A DNA stretch of 5,853 nt from Candidatus Ratteibacteria bacterium (GCA_028697565.1 JAQVEU010000059.1:1-5853); one strand, 5' to 3'. Positions 1-5,802 are shown, counted from the stretch's first letter. Translations and numbers: made by a program. Notes: generated by a model not told the origin, from the sequence alone.

Positions 1-497
1 TCCTTACCGAGGTTGAACCCGCCTATATTGTAGGAAACTTTGGTGTTGAACTTATAGACCATTATAGAGGCAAGATTGTGAGAGAACAAAAAACCCTCAG
101 TGGTGACTCTATAGTAAGACAGGGATACCCTTTTTATAGTGGCAGGATGGTCTATAAATCATTTTTTACTTTTACAGGGAAAAAGGAAAAGGTATTTGTC
201 CGGCTCGTCAAGGCATCAGGAATACTTTTCAAGATAAGGGTTAATGGAAAAGAGGCAGGGGATATTTTGTGGTCTCCCCACATACTTGAAATTACCCCAC
301 TTGTAAAAAAAGGGAAAAATACTATATCTGTGGAACTGGTATCCTCTCTTCAAAACTCATGGGGTCCACTACACGAAAGAGAAGGTGATGACAATATGTG
401 GTGTGGTCCTGCTGCCTTTGAAGATGAGATGACTGTCAGGGAAGAACTATCCCTCTTTAACTATGGTCTTGCAGGTATAGAGTTAATATGCTTGTAG
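1..497 (+). CDS. Glycoside-hydrolase-like protein, C-terminal fragment
   Basis: The reading frame is open from base 3, so the gene starts upstream; 164 residues are visible before TAG at 495-497. The fragment looks like a galactose-binding-type beta-sandwich, as found at the C-terminus of large carbohydrate-active enzymes (GH106 alpha-L-rhamnosidase-like and GH2-like proteins). Typical signs are an opening GNFGVEL segment, a YPFYSGRMVY segment, the strand pair around IRVNGKEAG, then a WSPHILEIT and KKGKNTISVEL run, and a terminal YGLAGIEL segment like the PYGLLGP end of these proteins. In this family the domain follows a catalytic barrel, which lies outside the window, so substrate and catalysis cannot be judged. 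No membrane segment is visible in this part. The gene converges on the PilZ gene with only six bases between stop codons and no clear terminator. Family placement is from sequence style, not from a search. Confidence 0.6.
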   Translation, partial: LTEVEPAYIVGNFGVELIDHYRGKIVREQKTLSGDSIVRQGYPFYSGRMVYKSFFTFTGKKEKVFVRLVKASGILFKIRVNGKEAGDILWSPHILEITPLVKKGKNTISVELVSSLQNSWGPLHEREGDDNMWCGPAAFEDEMTVREELSLFNYGLAGIELICL

Positions 498-503
498 TTA
501 TTT

Positions 504-1106
504 TCAAACCATAAGGTATTTTTTGAGATTGGTTTCAGAGGTTATGTCCATTTCTGAGAAGTAGATGCCATATATAAATATATTACGATACTGCCTGAAA
601 TTTTTTATAGAAAAAGATGCCTTGAAGTCAATCTTTGTATGATGGTAAGGAAAAGATGTTTCTATATCATAGTGAGTGTTTTTGTCTAATGGTTCGGATA
701 TTTCTATTCTTGCTCCCTTTTCGCATATATTTAAAACTGTGGCTTTGATGTCGCGTCTTTTTTTAAATACTCCCGATGTATAAGATACAATGGCAGGTAG
801 GGCAGGGGTCTCTTTTCTAAAATATTGTCTTCTCTCTATTTCTATATTGCTCTCTACTACTATTAGCGCCTTTAAAGGTGGCTGGAAAAATACCTTTCCT
901 GATACAAAATACCTGTTACCTTTATACTCAAAAAATACCTCACCTCGTTTTCCCATCTCTGCAGTTATTGTAGGTGAGTCCGGATTGAATTCAAACAAAA
1001 CCTTCTTTTCGGTATGGTCTATCTCTGTAATCTTCCCTTCTATGATGGAGTTATCTATGTAGAGAAAGGCATTTTTTACTTCCTCTAACTTTATCCCCAC
1101 AGTCAA
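504..1106 (-). CDS. PilZ-domain protein with YcgR-like N-terminal region
   Basis: A 200-residue soluble protein, probably a cyclic di-GMP receptor. Residues about 1-88 are beta-rich and resemble the N-terminal domain of YcgR-type proteins. Residues about 90-190 are the PilZ domain. The ligand-binding arginine motif is clear at residues 92-97 (RRQYFR, the RxxxR pattern). The second motif, usually [D/N]xSxxG, is NICEKG at 126-131, with Cys128 in place of Ser. In the family, these motifs clamp an intercalated cyclic di-GMP dimer and the two domains move relative to each other to control motility, exopolysaccharide or enzymes. No target is encoded here unless it is a neighbour. The TTG start at 1104-1106 has an AAAGGGG sequence six bases upstream, but a perfect TATAAT box directly abuts it. 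The GTG at 1098-1100 (residue 3) is therefore an alternative, possibly leaderless, start. The gene is transcribed away from the kinase operon. Confidence 0.85.
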   Translation of the reverse strand: MTVGIKLEEVKNAFLYIDNSIIEGKITEIDHTEKKVLFEFNPDSPTITAEMGKRGEVFFEYKGNRYFVSGKVFFQPPLKALIVVESNIEIERRQYFRKETPALPAIVSYTSGVFKKRRDIKATVLNICEKGARIEISEPLDKNTHYDIETSFPYHHTKIDFKASFSIKNFRQYRNIFIYGIYFSEMDITSETNLKKYLMV

Positions 1107-1134
1107 ATTATACCCCTTTGAAAGAAAAAATCAA
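1107..1134 (-). promoter_or_regulatory. Candidate sigma-70 promoter for the PilZ gene
   Basis: Read on the minus strand there is TTGATT (1129-1134), a 16-base spacer and a perfect TATAAT (1107-1112). The -10 box touches the TTG start codon at 1106. Transcription from it would begin near base 1100, which is the G of an in-frame GTG. The motif match is seen; its use is inference. Confidence 0.5.
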
Positions 1135-1138
1135 GGGG
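1113..1138. repeat. Inverted repeat over the PilZ promoter spacer
   Basis: CCCCTTTGA (1113-1121) faces TCAAGGGG (1131-1138); the arms match except for one extra base in the left arm. The repeat covers the -35 box and spacer of the candidate PilZ promoter, so it could be an operator. The left arm, read on the minus strand, also supplies the AGGGG that would be the ribosome binding site of the TTG start. Confidence 0.4.
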
Positions 1139-1160
1139 AAATAAATATGGATTAAGTATG

Positions 1161-1189
1161 GGTTTAATGATAAAATAATGAATTAAACC
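1161..1189. repeat. Inverted repeat around the kinase-operon -10 box
   Basis: GGTTTAAT (1161-1168) and ATTAAACC (1182-1189) are perfect 8-base arms separated by 13 bases. The candidate -10 element of the kinase operon lies between them, a normal place for a repressor site. It could also be a weak hairpin or chance in AT-rich DNA. Confidence 0.4.
1168..1176 (+). promoter_or_regulatory. Candidate extended -10 promoter of the kinase operon
   Basis: TGATAAAAT fits the extended -10 pattern TGnTATAAT with one mismatch in the hexamer. No good -35 box lies 16-18 bases upstream, which extended -10 promoters tolerate. It would start transcription about 20 bases before the ATG at 1205. A near-identical string, TGATAAAATTAT, occurs at 5566-5577 upstream of the tRNA gene. 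Confidence 0.4.
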
Positions 1190-1204
1190 TGATAGGAATA
1201 AAAA

Positions 1205-1966
1205 ATGGAGATGAGAGTAAGGCCCGGATATATTATTGAGGGCTATGTTTTAGAGGAGATGGTCGGTTCTGGCGGTTTTGCAACTGTATATAAGGCACGG
1301 AGTATAGACAATCTGCCCAAGTATAACTCAATAATAGCCGTTAAGGTTCTTCATCCAAGACGGCTGGACAGGTCGCAGATAAAGAGATTTATAAAAGAGG
1401 TTAAAATTGCAATGATGTTAGAACATCCGAACATAGTAAAGGTATTCGGAATGAAACAGCAGGATGGCAACCTTTTCAGTTTTATGGAATTTATGGATAC
1501 AGACCTGGCAAAAGCGATAAGGACAAGGCCAGAGATTTTTAATCAGGAAAATGTATTAGATATAATAAAAAATGTAGCATATGGGCTGGAATACATCCAT
1601 AGAAATGGAATTGTTCACAAGGATATTAACCCATCCAATATACTTATCTCATATACACTTGACAAAGTTAAGATGACTGACTTCGGTCTGGCAACAAAGA
1701 AGGTATTTTTCCTGCATAGATTACAGCAGAAAGAAAGTTCCAATGGTGGAACTGAGGGCTATATTGCTCCTGAACGGATGAAAGGTATGGAAGGAGATAT
1801 CAGGTCGGACATATACTCTTTTGGGAAGACAATACAAAAGATATACACTGAACTCAACTTTGAAATTCCTGAGAATATACAATATATTATTGATATAGCA
1901 ACAAAACATAATAGTGCAGAAAGATTTGTGGATATGCGGGAACTTCTCTACTTCCTTGATAGGTAA
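1205..1966 (+). CDS. Small soluble Hanks-type Ser/Thr protein kinase
   Basis: A 253-residue protein that is only a kinase domain: no membrane segment, PASTA or other sensor part. The Gly loop GSGGFATV is at 21-28, the ATP-binding Lys is K47 (IAVKVL), and the helix-C Glu is probably E65. The catalytic loop HKDINPSN is at 138-145, DFG at 159-161, APE at 188-190, the SDIYSFG aspartate at 202, and the late conserved Arg at 240. Two features are unusual. The HRDxKPxN loop has Lys for Arg and, more important, Asn142 for the catalytic-loop Lys. The C-lobe is also short: the stretch after SDIYSFG lacks the usual TGxxPF segment and is only about 50 residues. The catalytic and metal-binding residues D140, N145 and D159 remain, so activity is possible but not assured. 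The ATG at 1205 follows AGGA (1194-1197) at seven bases. It is the first gene of the cluster; substrate unknown. Confidence 0.88.
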   Translation: MEMRVRPGYIIEGYVLEEMVGSGGFATVYKARSIDNLPKYNSIIAVKVLHPRRLDRSQIKRFIKEVKIAMMLEHPNIVKVFGMKQQDGNLFSFMEFMDTDLAKAIRTRPEIFNQENVLDIIKNVAYGLEYIHRNGIVHKDINPSNILISYTLDKVKMTDFGLATKKVFFLHRLQQKESSNGGTEGYIAPERMKGMEGDIRSDIYSFGKTIQKIYTELNFEIPENIQYIIDIATKHNSAERFVDMRELLYFLDR

Positions 1967-1975
1967 ATATCTATT

Positions 1976-2845
1976 ATGAAGATTCTATACTCGGATGAGT
2001 TTATAAAATACAGTGAGCCAGGACATCCTGACTCTCCTGAAAGGGTAAAGGCAATAAAGATGGTTCTTCAAAAAAAGGGTATGGGTGAGTTTATATCTCC
2101 TGTGCCATGCAGCGAAGAAGAACTATTACTTGCCCATACGGAAGAACTGATAAGGAAGGTTAAAGAAAACAGTTTTTATGACCCTGATACACCGAATATT
2201 CCTGATATATATCACTATGCTGCCCTGTCCTGTGGCTCTGCTGTAAATGCCGCCTTTTTCTCTCTTGACGGTGAGATTGGATTCTCACTTGCGAGGCCAC
2301 CAGGACATCATGCTGGTAGAAATACAGTTGGTGGGTTTTGCTATTTTAATAACATTGCAGTTGCAGTGAAAAAAGTTCTAAAAGAGCACAAAATAAAGAT
2401 TGCTGTTTTGGATATAGATGGACATCATGGCAACGGTACAGAAGAACTGTTGAAAGACACAGAAGGGGTTATATATGTCTCACTCCATCAGCATCCTGCC
2501 TTCCCGGGAACAGGAACTACCTCCTTCAGTAATTGTTATAATTTCCCTGTGTTTCCAGGTAGTTCAGCAGAGTCCTATATGAAAAAGTTTGAAAAGGCAA
2601 TAGATATTATCAGGAGTTTTTCTCCTGACCTGCTTGGTATCTCTCTGGGGTTTGATGCCCACTGTTCCGACCCACTTCTCAATATGACTCTTGAGGATAT
2701 ACATTACTACCAGATGGGGAAAAAGATTTCTGAAATTAAAACAAACATTTTCCTTTTGCTTGAAGGGGGCTATAATGTAAAAACAGTGGGTAATACCTGT
2801 TATTGTTTTCTTAATGGGGTTGTTTCCCAAAGGAAGGGGCAGTGA
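1976..2845 (+). CDS. Histone-deacetylase-family zinc amidohydrolase
   Basis: A 289-residue enzyme of the arginase/deacetylase fold. It hydrolyses an acetyl-amide bond, either on protein lysine (bacterial KDAC/AcuC type) or on a small molecule such as an acetylpolyamine. All family motifs are present: RPPGHHA at 107-113 with the catalytic His pair 111-112, FCYFNN at 121-126, and DIDGHHGNG at 146-154. Also present are HQHPAFPGTG at 171-180, GFDAH at 225-229, and LEGGY at 262-266. By comparison with HDAC8, the zinc ligands should be D148, H150 and D227, and the transition-state Tyr is Y266, so the enzyme looks fully active. Size is normal for the compact bacterial form; no signal peptide. It starts nine bases after the kinase stop with only a weak ribosome binding site, so translational coupling is likely. 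Whether it acts on proteins, polyamines or acetoin-pathway enzymes cannot be told from sequence alone. Confidence 0.9.
   Translation: MKILYSDEFIKYSEPGHPDSPERVKAIKMVLQKKGMGEFISPVPCSEEELLLAHTEELIRKVKENSFYDPDTPNIPDIYHYAALSCGSAVNAAFFSLDGEIGFSLARPPGHHAGRNTVGGFCYFNNIAVAVKKVLKEHKIKIAVLDIDGHHGNGTEELLKDTEGVIYVSLHQHPAFPGTGTTSFSNCYNFPVFPGSSAESYMKKFEKAIDIIRSFSPDLLGISLGFDAHCSDPLLNMTLEDIHYYQMGKKISEIKTNIFLLLEGGYNVKTVGNTCYCFLNGVVSQRKGQ
2829..2839 (+). promoter_or_regulatory. Ribosome binding site fixing a GTG start
   Basis: AAAGGAAGGGG lies inside the 3' end of the deacetylase gene, just before GTG at 2842-2844. This strong purine-rich site supports the GTG start, whose GTGA overlaps the upstream TGA. Confidence 0.6.
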
Positions 2846-3720
2846 GATTACAAAAAATAATACAGAAAACGGGTGTAGTGATAACAGATGGGAGTATGGG
2901 CACATATTTAGAAAAACTTGGATATAGAGGGAAGACGCCGGAACTCGCCGTTATAGAGCAACCAGACCTTATAAAGAAGATACACACTGAATATATTGAA
3001 TCCGGAGCAGAGGTTATACTTACAGATACCTTTGGTGCTAATAGGATACAGATTGCTAAAAAAGGACTGGCAGAAGAGTTATTCCATATCAACTCAAATG
3101 CTGTAAAGGTTGCCCTAAACGCAAAAGGAGAGAAAGATGTTGCTATTGCAGGAGATATAGGTCCTATAGGAGAACTACTTGAGCCATATGGAAATCTGAC
3201 ACATAAAGAGGCAGGTGATACCTTTCTGCAACAGGCAGAGATATTAACAAAATCAGGTGTGGACTTCATACTCCTTGAGACATTTCAAGACATTGAGGAG
3301 ATGAAGGTTGCCTTCTATTCTATCAAGGAAAAGATAGATGTTTTTATTCTTCCTTCCATAACTTTCACATCGGGTGATAGCCCTAAAACACTTATGGGGC
3401 AGGGATTGGAGGAGATAGTGAAATTTGCTGAGAGAGAAGGTATTGATGTTCTTGGGATAAATTGTGGTGTCTCAAGTCGTGAGATGATAAAAATTGTCAA
3501 ACAATTAAGGGGTCTTACAGATATTACCCTGTGGGCAAAACCCAATGCAGGACAGCCACATCTTTTGAATGGGAAAGTTATATATCCTGAAGGTATTGAT
3601 GAGTTTGCTAATAACTGTATAGAGATGGTGAGAGGTGGAGTAAAATTCATAGGTGGATGTTGTGGAACCAACCCTGACTATATAAGGGCCTTGAGGGATA
3701 GGTTAAATGAAAATAGTTGA
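2842..3720 (+). CDS. Homocysteine S-methyltransferase (stand-alone MetH N-domain type)
   Basis: A 292-residue TIM-barrel protein that matches the homocysteine-binding, zinc-dependent first domain of cobalamin methionine synthase. It should transfer a methyl group to homocysteine to give methionine. Visible signs are TDGSMGTYL at 15-23, TDTFGANR at 61-68, AGDIGPIG at 103-110, and LLETFQDIEE at 144-153. The zinc cysteines are C208 (GINCG) and C273-C274 (GGCCGT). The folate, B12 and reactivation domains of full MetH are absent, and the length is that of a single domain. The methyl donor must therefore come from separate proteins, or the protein uses a small donor such as S-methylmethionine, as MmuM does. 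The PNAG and VIYPE segments (234-250) look more like MetH than MmuM. The GTG start overlaps the deacetylase stop by four bases; the 3' end overlaps the next gene by 14 bases. Confidence 0.88.
   Translation: MRLQKIIQKTGVVITDGSMGTYLEKLGYRGKTPELAVIEQPDLIKKIHTEYIESGAEVILTDTFGANRIQIAKKGLAEELFHINSNAVKVALNAKGEKDVAIAGDIGPIGELLEPYGNLTHKEAGDTFLQQAEILTKSGVDFILLETFQDIEEMKVAFYSIKEKIDVFILPSITFTSGDSPKTLMGQGLEEIVKFAEREGIDVLGINCGVSSREMIKIVKQLRGLTDITLWAKPNAGQPHLLNGKVIYPEGIDEFANNCIEMVRGGVKFIGGCCGTNPDYIRALRDRLNENS
3693..3698 (+). promoter_or_regulatory. Ribosome binding site of the PriA-like gene
   Basis: GAGGGA sits eight bases before ATG 3707, inside the end of the methyltransferase gene. It supports that start and the 14-base overlap. 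Confidence 0.55.
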
Positions 3721-5539
3721 GGTTGCTTTTGATATACCCGTAGATAGGACATTTGACTATCTTCCGGGAAAATTTTCAGACAAGATACATAAAGGTGCCA
3801 GGGTGCGTGTGTCCTTTGGAAGACAGAGAAAGACAGGGCTCGTTGTAAAAATAAAGGAGTGTGAGAACAAAAGTTTTACAGATTGCAAGAATATACTTAA
3901 GGTCTATGATGATTTTCCACTTATAGGGGAAGAACAATTTGCAATATCTTCCTTTATAGCCGAAAGGTATTTCTCTTCTTTAGGTCAGGCACTTTTTACG
4001 ATGGTGGGTGGGCTACCACTGAAGTATCACTCTCCTGCCAGTATTCCCTCAAAACAAAAGACAGAACTGTTTGCCTCACACAGTTATTCAAAAAGATACC
4101 TGCAATTTCTTTCACACAGAAGAAAAGGAGAAGTATATAAAGAGATAATTTCTTCTACTAAAAATGGTTCTATCTTGTTTTTATTTCCAGAGTCCTCTAT
4201 GGCAGAGGAGTATTATAAAGAGTTTTCTTCTATCAGAGAAGGACAGGTCGTTCTGTTCCACTCAGAACTGCCAAAGAGCGATAAGCTCTCACTGTGGCTC
4301 AGAATGTTAACAGAGCAAAATCTTGTTATCATAGGGACAAGAATTGCTGTTTTTTCACCAGTGGAAGATATAAAACTTATTGTTGTGGACAAAGCAAATG
4401 ACCCTTCCTATAATGAACAGCAGACACCTAAATACAATGCCTGTGAGGTTGCTGACTTCAGGTGTTTATACCATCAGATACCACTTATAATAGGGGAGGT
4501 ATGTTTTTCCCTTGGTGAGTATCTTGATATTCACAATGGGAAAGGCAGTCAGGAGATTTATAATGGGGAGGCACTTCCTTCTGTCCATACATTTTTTATG
4601 AGCAGAAAAACGACAGACAAAGACATCACCTTTTTTGTGTCTGATACCCTTTCTCTGTTTGAAGAGGCACTTATTAGAAAAGAAAAGGTTGCCCTTATCC
4701 ACAACAGGAAGGGTAGTTCAAATCTCTTAAGGTGTGAGAAGTGTGAGTATAGGTTTACCTGTAGTTCCTGTGGGTCCGCTATGATACTTTCAGATGATGG
4801 AAAAAATTTGCTGTGCAGATTCTGTAAGACAACAATACCTTTTGAAAAGAGGTGTCCCTCGTGTGGAAGTAAAAAGATAGGGGAAAGGGTCTATGGCATT
4901 GAAAAGATGTTCAGGGTGCTCAAGGACTACTATCCTGATTTCAGAACTCTAAAATTTACAGGTAATGTATCCGATGTCTCAGAGGACTTTGATATTATTA
5001 TAGGTACATCTGCTGTTAAAAAAGTTATGAGACAGCAAAAATTTTCTCTTGTGGTAATAATAAGTGGTGAAAGTTTTCTCAATATTCCTGACTATAACAG
5101 TGAAGAGAAATTTTTTATTATGGTAAGCGAGATAAGGAGTATGATAAATAATCCTGAATGTAATCTCATTATACAGACAAGAAGTCCTAATCTTGAAGTA
5201 TATAAAGCACTTGTAGAAAACAATCCTGATATATTTTATAGAAGGGAACTCGACATAAGAAGGCAACTACTTTATCCACCTTTTGTCGAGATAGTGAAAA
5301 TAGAGGTAAAGAGTGCCAAAAAGGATGTGCTTGAACGGAAAAAAGATATGGTAGAGAGGTATATAAAGGAAAAAGGATATGAACTATTTTATTCAGGTCC
5401 TTCCTTTCCACCCGTAAAAAAGGGCAAGGGTGTATGGAAGTATCTGATAAGGTTCAAAGACAACTTTGACAGGAATGAGATAAAACGGATGGCATATGAG
5501 ATAGATGCAGTAGTGGAAAGTAATCCCTCCCAGATTTGA
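3707..5539 (+). CDS. priA: PriA-like primosomal protein with degenerate ATPase motifs
   Basis: A 610-residue PriA homologue, shorter than E. coli PriA (732). PriA normally loads the replicative helicase at stalled forks and is a 3'-5' DNA helicase. Preserved here: the N-terminal 3'-end-binding domain (about 1-105, VDRTFDYL, KGARVRVSFG); GTRIAVFSP at 210-218; NRKGSSNLLRC at 333-343; and eight zinc cysteines at 343, 346, 352, 355, 370, 373, 383 and 386. Also kept are LNIPDY at 458-463, YPPF at 523-526, and the C-terminal domain ending near SNPSQI. Lost: the Walker A GSGKT, where SHRRKGEVY (136-144) now stands before the helix; the DEEH box, now DKAN (228-231); SATPS, now EVCFS (264-268); GTQMIAKG, now GTSAVKKV (433-440); and the GRAGR arginine motif, now near IRSMINN (476-482). 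The winged-helix domain between about 105 and 135 is also nearly gone. The frame is intact, so this is not a decayed pseudogene. Actinobacterial PriA is a known case of similar loss. It probably acts as a non-helicase loader or scaffold. Confidence 0.85.
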   Translation: MKIVEVAFDIPVDRTFDYLPGKFSDKIHKGARVRVSFGRQRKTGLVVKIKECENKSFTDCKNILKVYDDFPLIGEEQFAISSFIAERYFSSLGQALFTMVGGLPLKYHSPASIPSKQKTELFASHSYSKRYLQFLSHRRKGEVYKEIISSTKNGSILFLFPESSMAEEYYKEFSSIREGQVVLFHSELPKSDKLSLWLRMLTEQNLVIIGTRIAVFSPVEDIKLIVVDKANDPSYNEQQTPKYNACEVADFRCLYHQIPLIIGEVCFSLGEYLDIHNGKGSQEIYNGEALPSVHTFFMSRKTTDKDITFFVSDTLSLFEEALIRKEKVALIHNRKGSSNLLRCEKCEYRFTCSSCGSAMILSDDGKNLLCRFCKTTIPFEKRCPSCGSKKIGERVYGIEKMFRVLKDYYPDFRTLKFTGNVSDVSEDFDIIIGTSAVKKVMRQQKFSLVVIISGESFLNIPDYNSEEKFFIMVSEIRSMINNPECNLIIQTRSPNLEVYKALVENNPDIFYRRELDIRRQLLYPPFVEIVKIEVKSAKKDVLERKKDMVERYIKEKGYELFYSGPSFPPVKKGKGVWKYLIRFKDNFDRNEIKRMAYEIDAVVESNPSQI

Positions 5540-5544
5540 TGATG

Positions 5545-5574
5545 TTTACAATCCCTGTGGAAAAATGATAAAAT
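5545..5574 (+). promoter_or_regulatory. Candidate promoter upstream of tRNA-Val
   Basis: TTTACA (5545-5550), an 18-base spacer and TAAAAT (5569-5574) preceded by TG at the extended -10 position. Each hexamer has one mismatch to consensus. It starts just after the priA-like stop and would transcribe the repeat region and the tRNA gene about 160 bases on. Motif match only. Confidence 0.4.
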
Positions 5575-5599
5575 TATACAGAGAATCAAAATAGTGAGT

Positions 5600-5661
5600 A
5601 AAAGCAGTGAGTAAAGGCAGTGATTAGTGATAAGTGATTAGTATAAAACATAAAAGCAGTG
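5600..5661 (+). repeat. Three AAARGCAGTG units with heptamer runs
   Basis: AAAAGCAGTG (5600-5609), AAAGGCAGTG (5613-5622) and AAAAGCAGTG (5652-5661) are near-identical. The second leads into a seven-base tandem run, AGTGATT, AGTGATA, AGTGATT, at 5619-5639. No reading frame of note runs through it. Confidence 0.6.
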
Positions 5662-5729
5662 GTTAGTGATAGTTAGTAATAATTTTTTACTGACCACTAA
5701 CCACTAATCACTGATAACTATTAACTAGT
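5618..5729. repeat. Heptamer-based inverted repeat element
   Basis: The right side is built of seven-base units of the CACTAAC type from 5688 to 5729. They answer, in reverse complement, the AGTGATT/AGTGGTT units on the left. Perfect arms include CAGTGATTAGTG (5618-5629) against 5702-5713. Another perfect pair is AGTGGTTAGTG (5658-5668) against 5695-5705. The two pairings share the right arm, so the RNA could switch between two folds. Heptanucleotide repeats are known as dispersed elements in cyanobacteria and other bacteria; relation to those is not shown here. Confidence 0.6.
5658..5705 (+). other. Strong bulged hairpin upstream of the tRNA gene
   Basis: An outer stem of 11 pairs (5658-5668 with 5695-5705), a three-base bulge (5669-5671), then an inner stem of eight pairs with one G-T wobble (5672-5679 with 5687-5694), closing a seven-base loop. 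The T run lies in the loop and inner stem, not after the hairpin, so it is not a standard intrinsic terminator. It could protect the 3' end of the operon mRNA. Confidence 0.45.
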
Positions 5730-5736
5730 TTCTCCC

Positions 5737-5802
5737 GGGCGGTTAGCTCAGCTGGATAGAGTGCTACGTTGACATCGTAGAGGTCGCAGGCTGAAATCCT
5801 GA
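5737..5802 (+). tRNA. tRNA-Val (GAC), 3' end missing
   Basis: Acceptor 5' strand GGGCGGT (5737-5743), D-stem GCTC/GAGT (5746-5749, 5759-5762) with GG at 5754-5755, and anticodon stem CTACG/CGTAG (5764-5768, 5776-5780). The anticodon is GAC at 5771-5773, reading valine GUC/GUU codons. The variable region is AGGTC, then a T-stem GCAGG with CCTG. Two faults stand out. The T-loop reads CTGAAAT rather than TTCRANT, so T54 and C56 are changed and the G19-C56 contact would be lost. The strand needed to pair with the acceptor (ACCGCCC) does not follow, and none is seen before the window ends. The gene is therefore interrupted, a pseudogene, or misassembled; the first 54 bases are a confident tRNA match. 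Confidence 0.7.

Noticed and set aside
498..540. Terminator between the convergent genes
   Set aside because: Only six bases separate the stops; the possible TATGGT/ACCATA stem has a loop of about 40 bases and the short ACC/GGT stem has three pairs.
790..1062. Plus-strand frame of 90 codons opposite the PilZ gene
   Set aside because: It lies wholly inside the PilZ gene in antisense, whose protein has clear family motifs; its own translation shows no domain.
2811..3269. Minus-strand frame of 152 codons over the deacetylase/methyltransferase junction
   Set aside because: Antisense shadow of two well-supported genes, Ser/Pro-rich as expected from the complementary strand.
3707..5539. PriA-like gene as a pseudogene
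   Set aside because: The frame is uninterrupted over 610 codons, and the zinc cysteines and terminal domains are intact, which points to selection on the protein.
5565..5594. Short frame starting MIKLYRESK just after the priA-like gene, where a peptide deformylase gene often follows
   Set aside because: It ends after nine codons and shows no deformylase motif; the candidate promoter overlaps it.
5600..5729. CRISPR array
   Set aside because: Units are 7-10 bases, head-to-head and without regular unique spacers; no cas gene is present.
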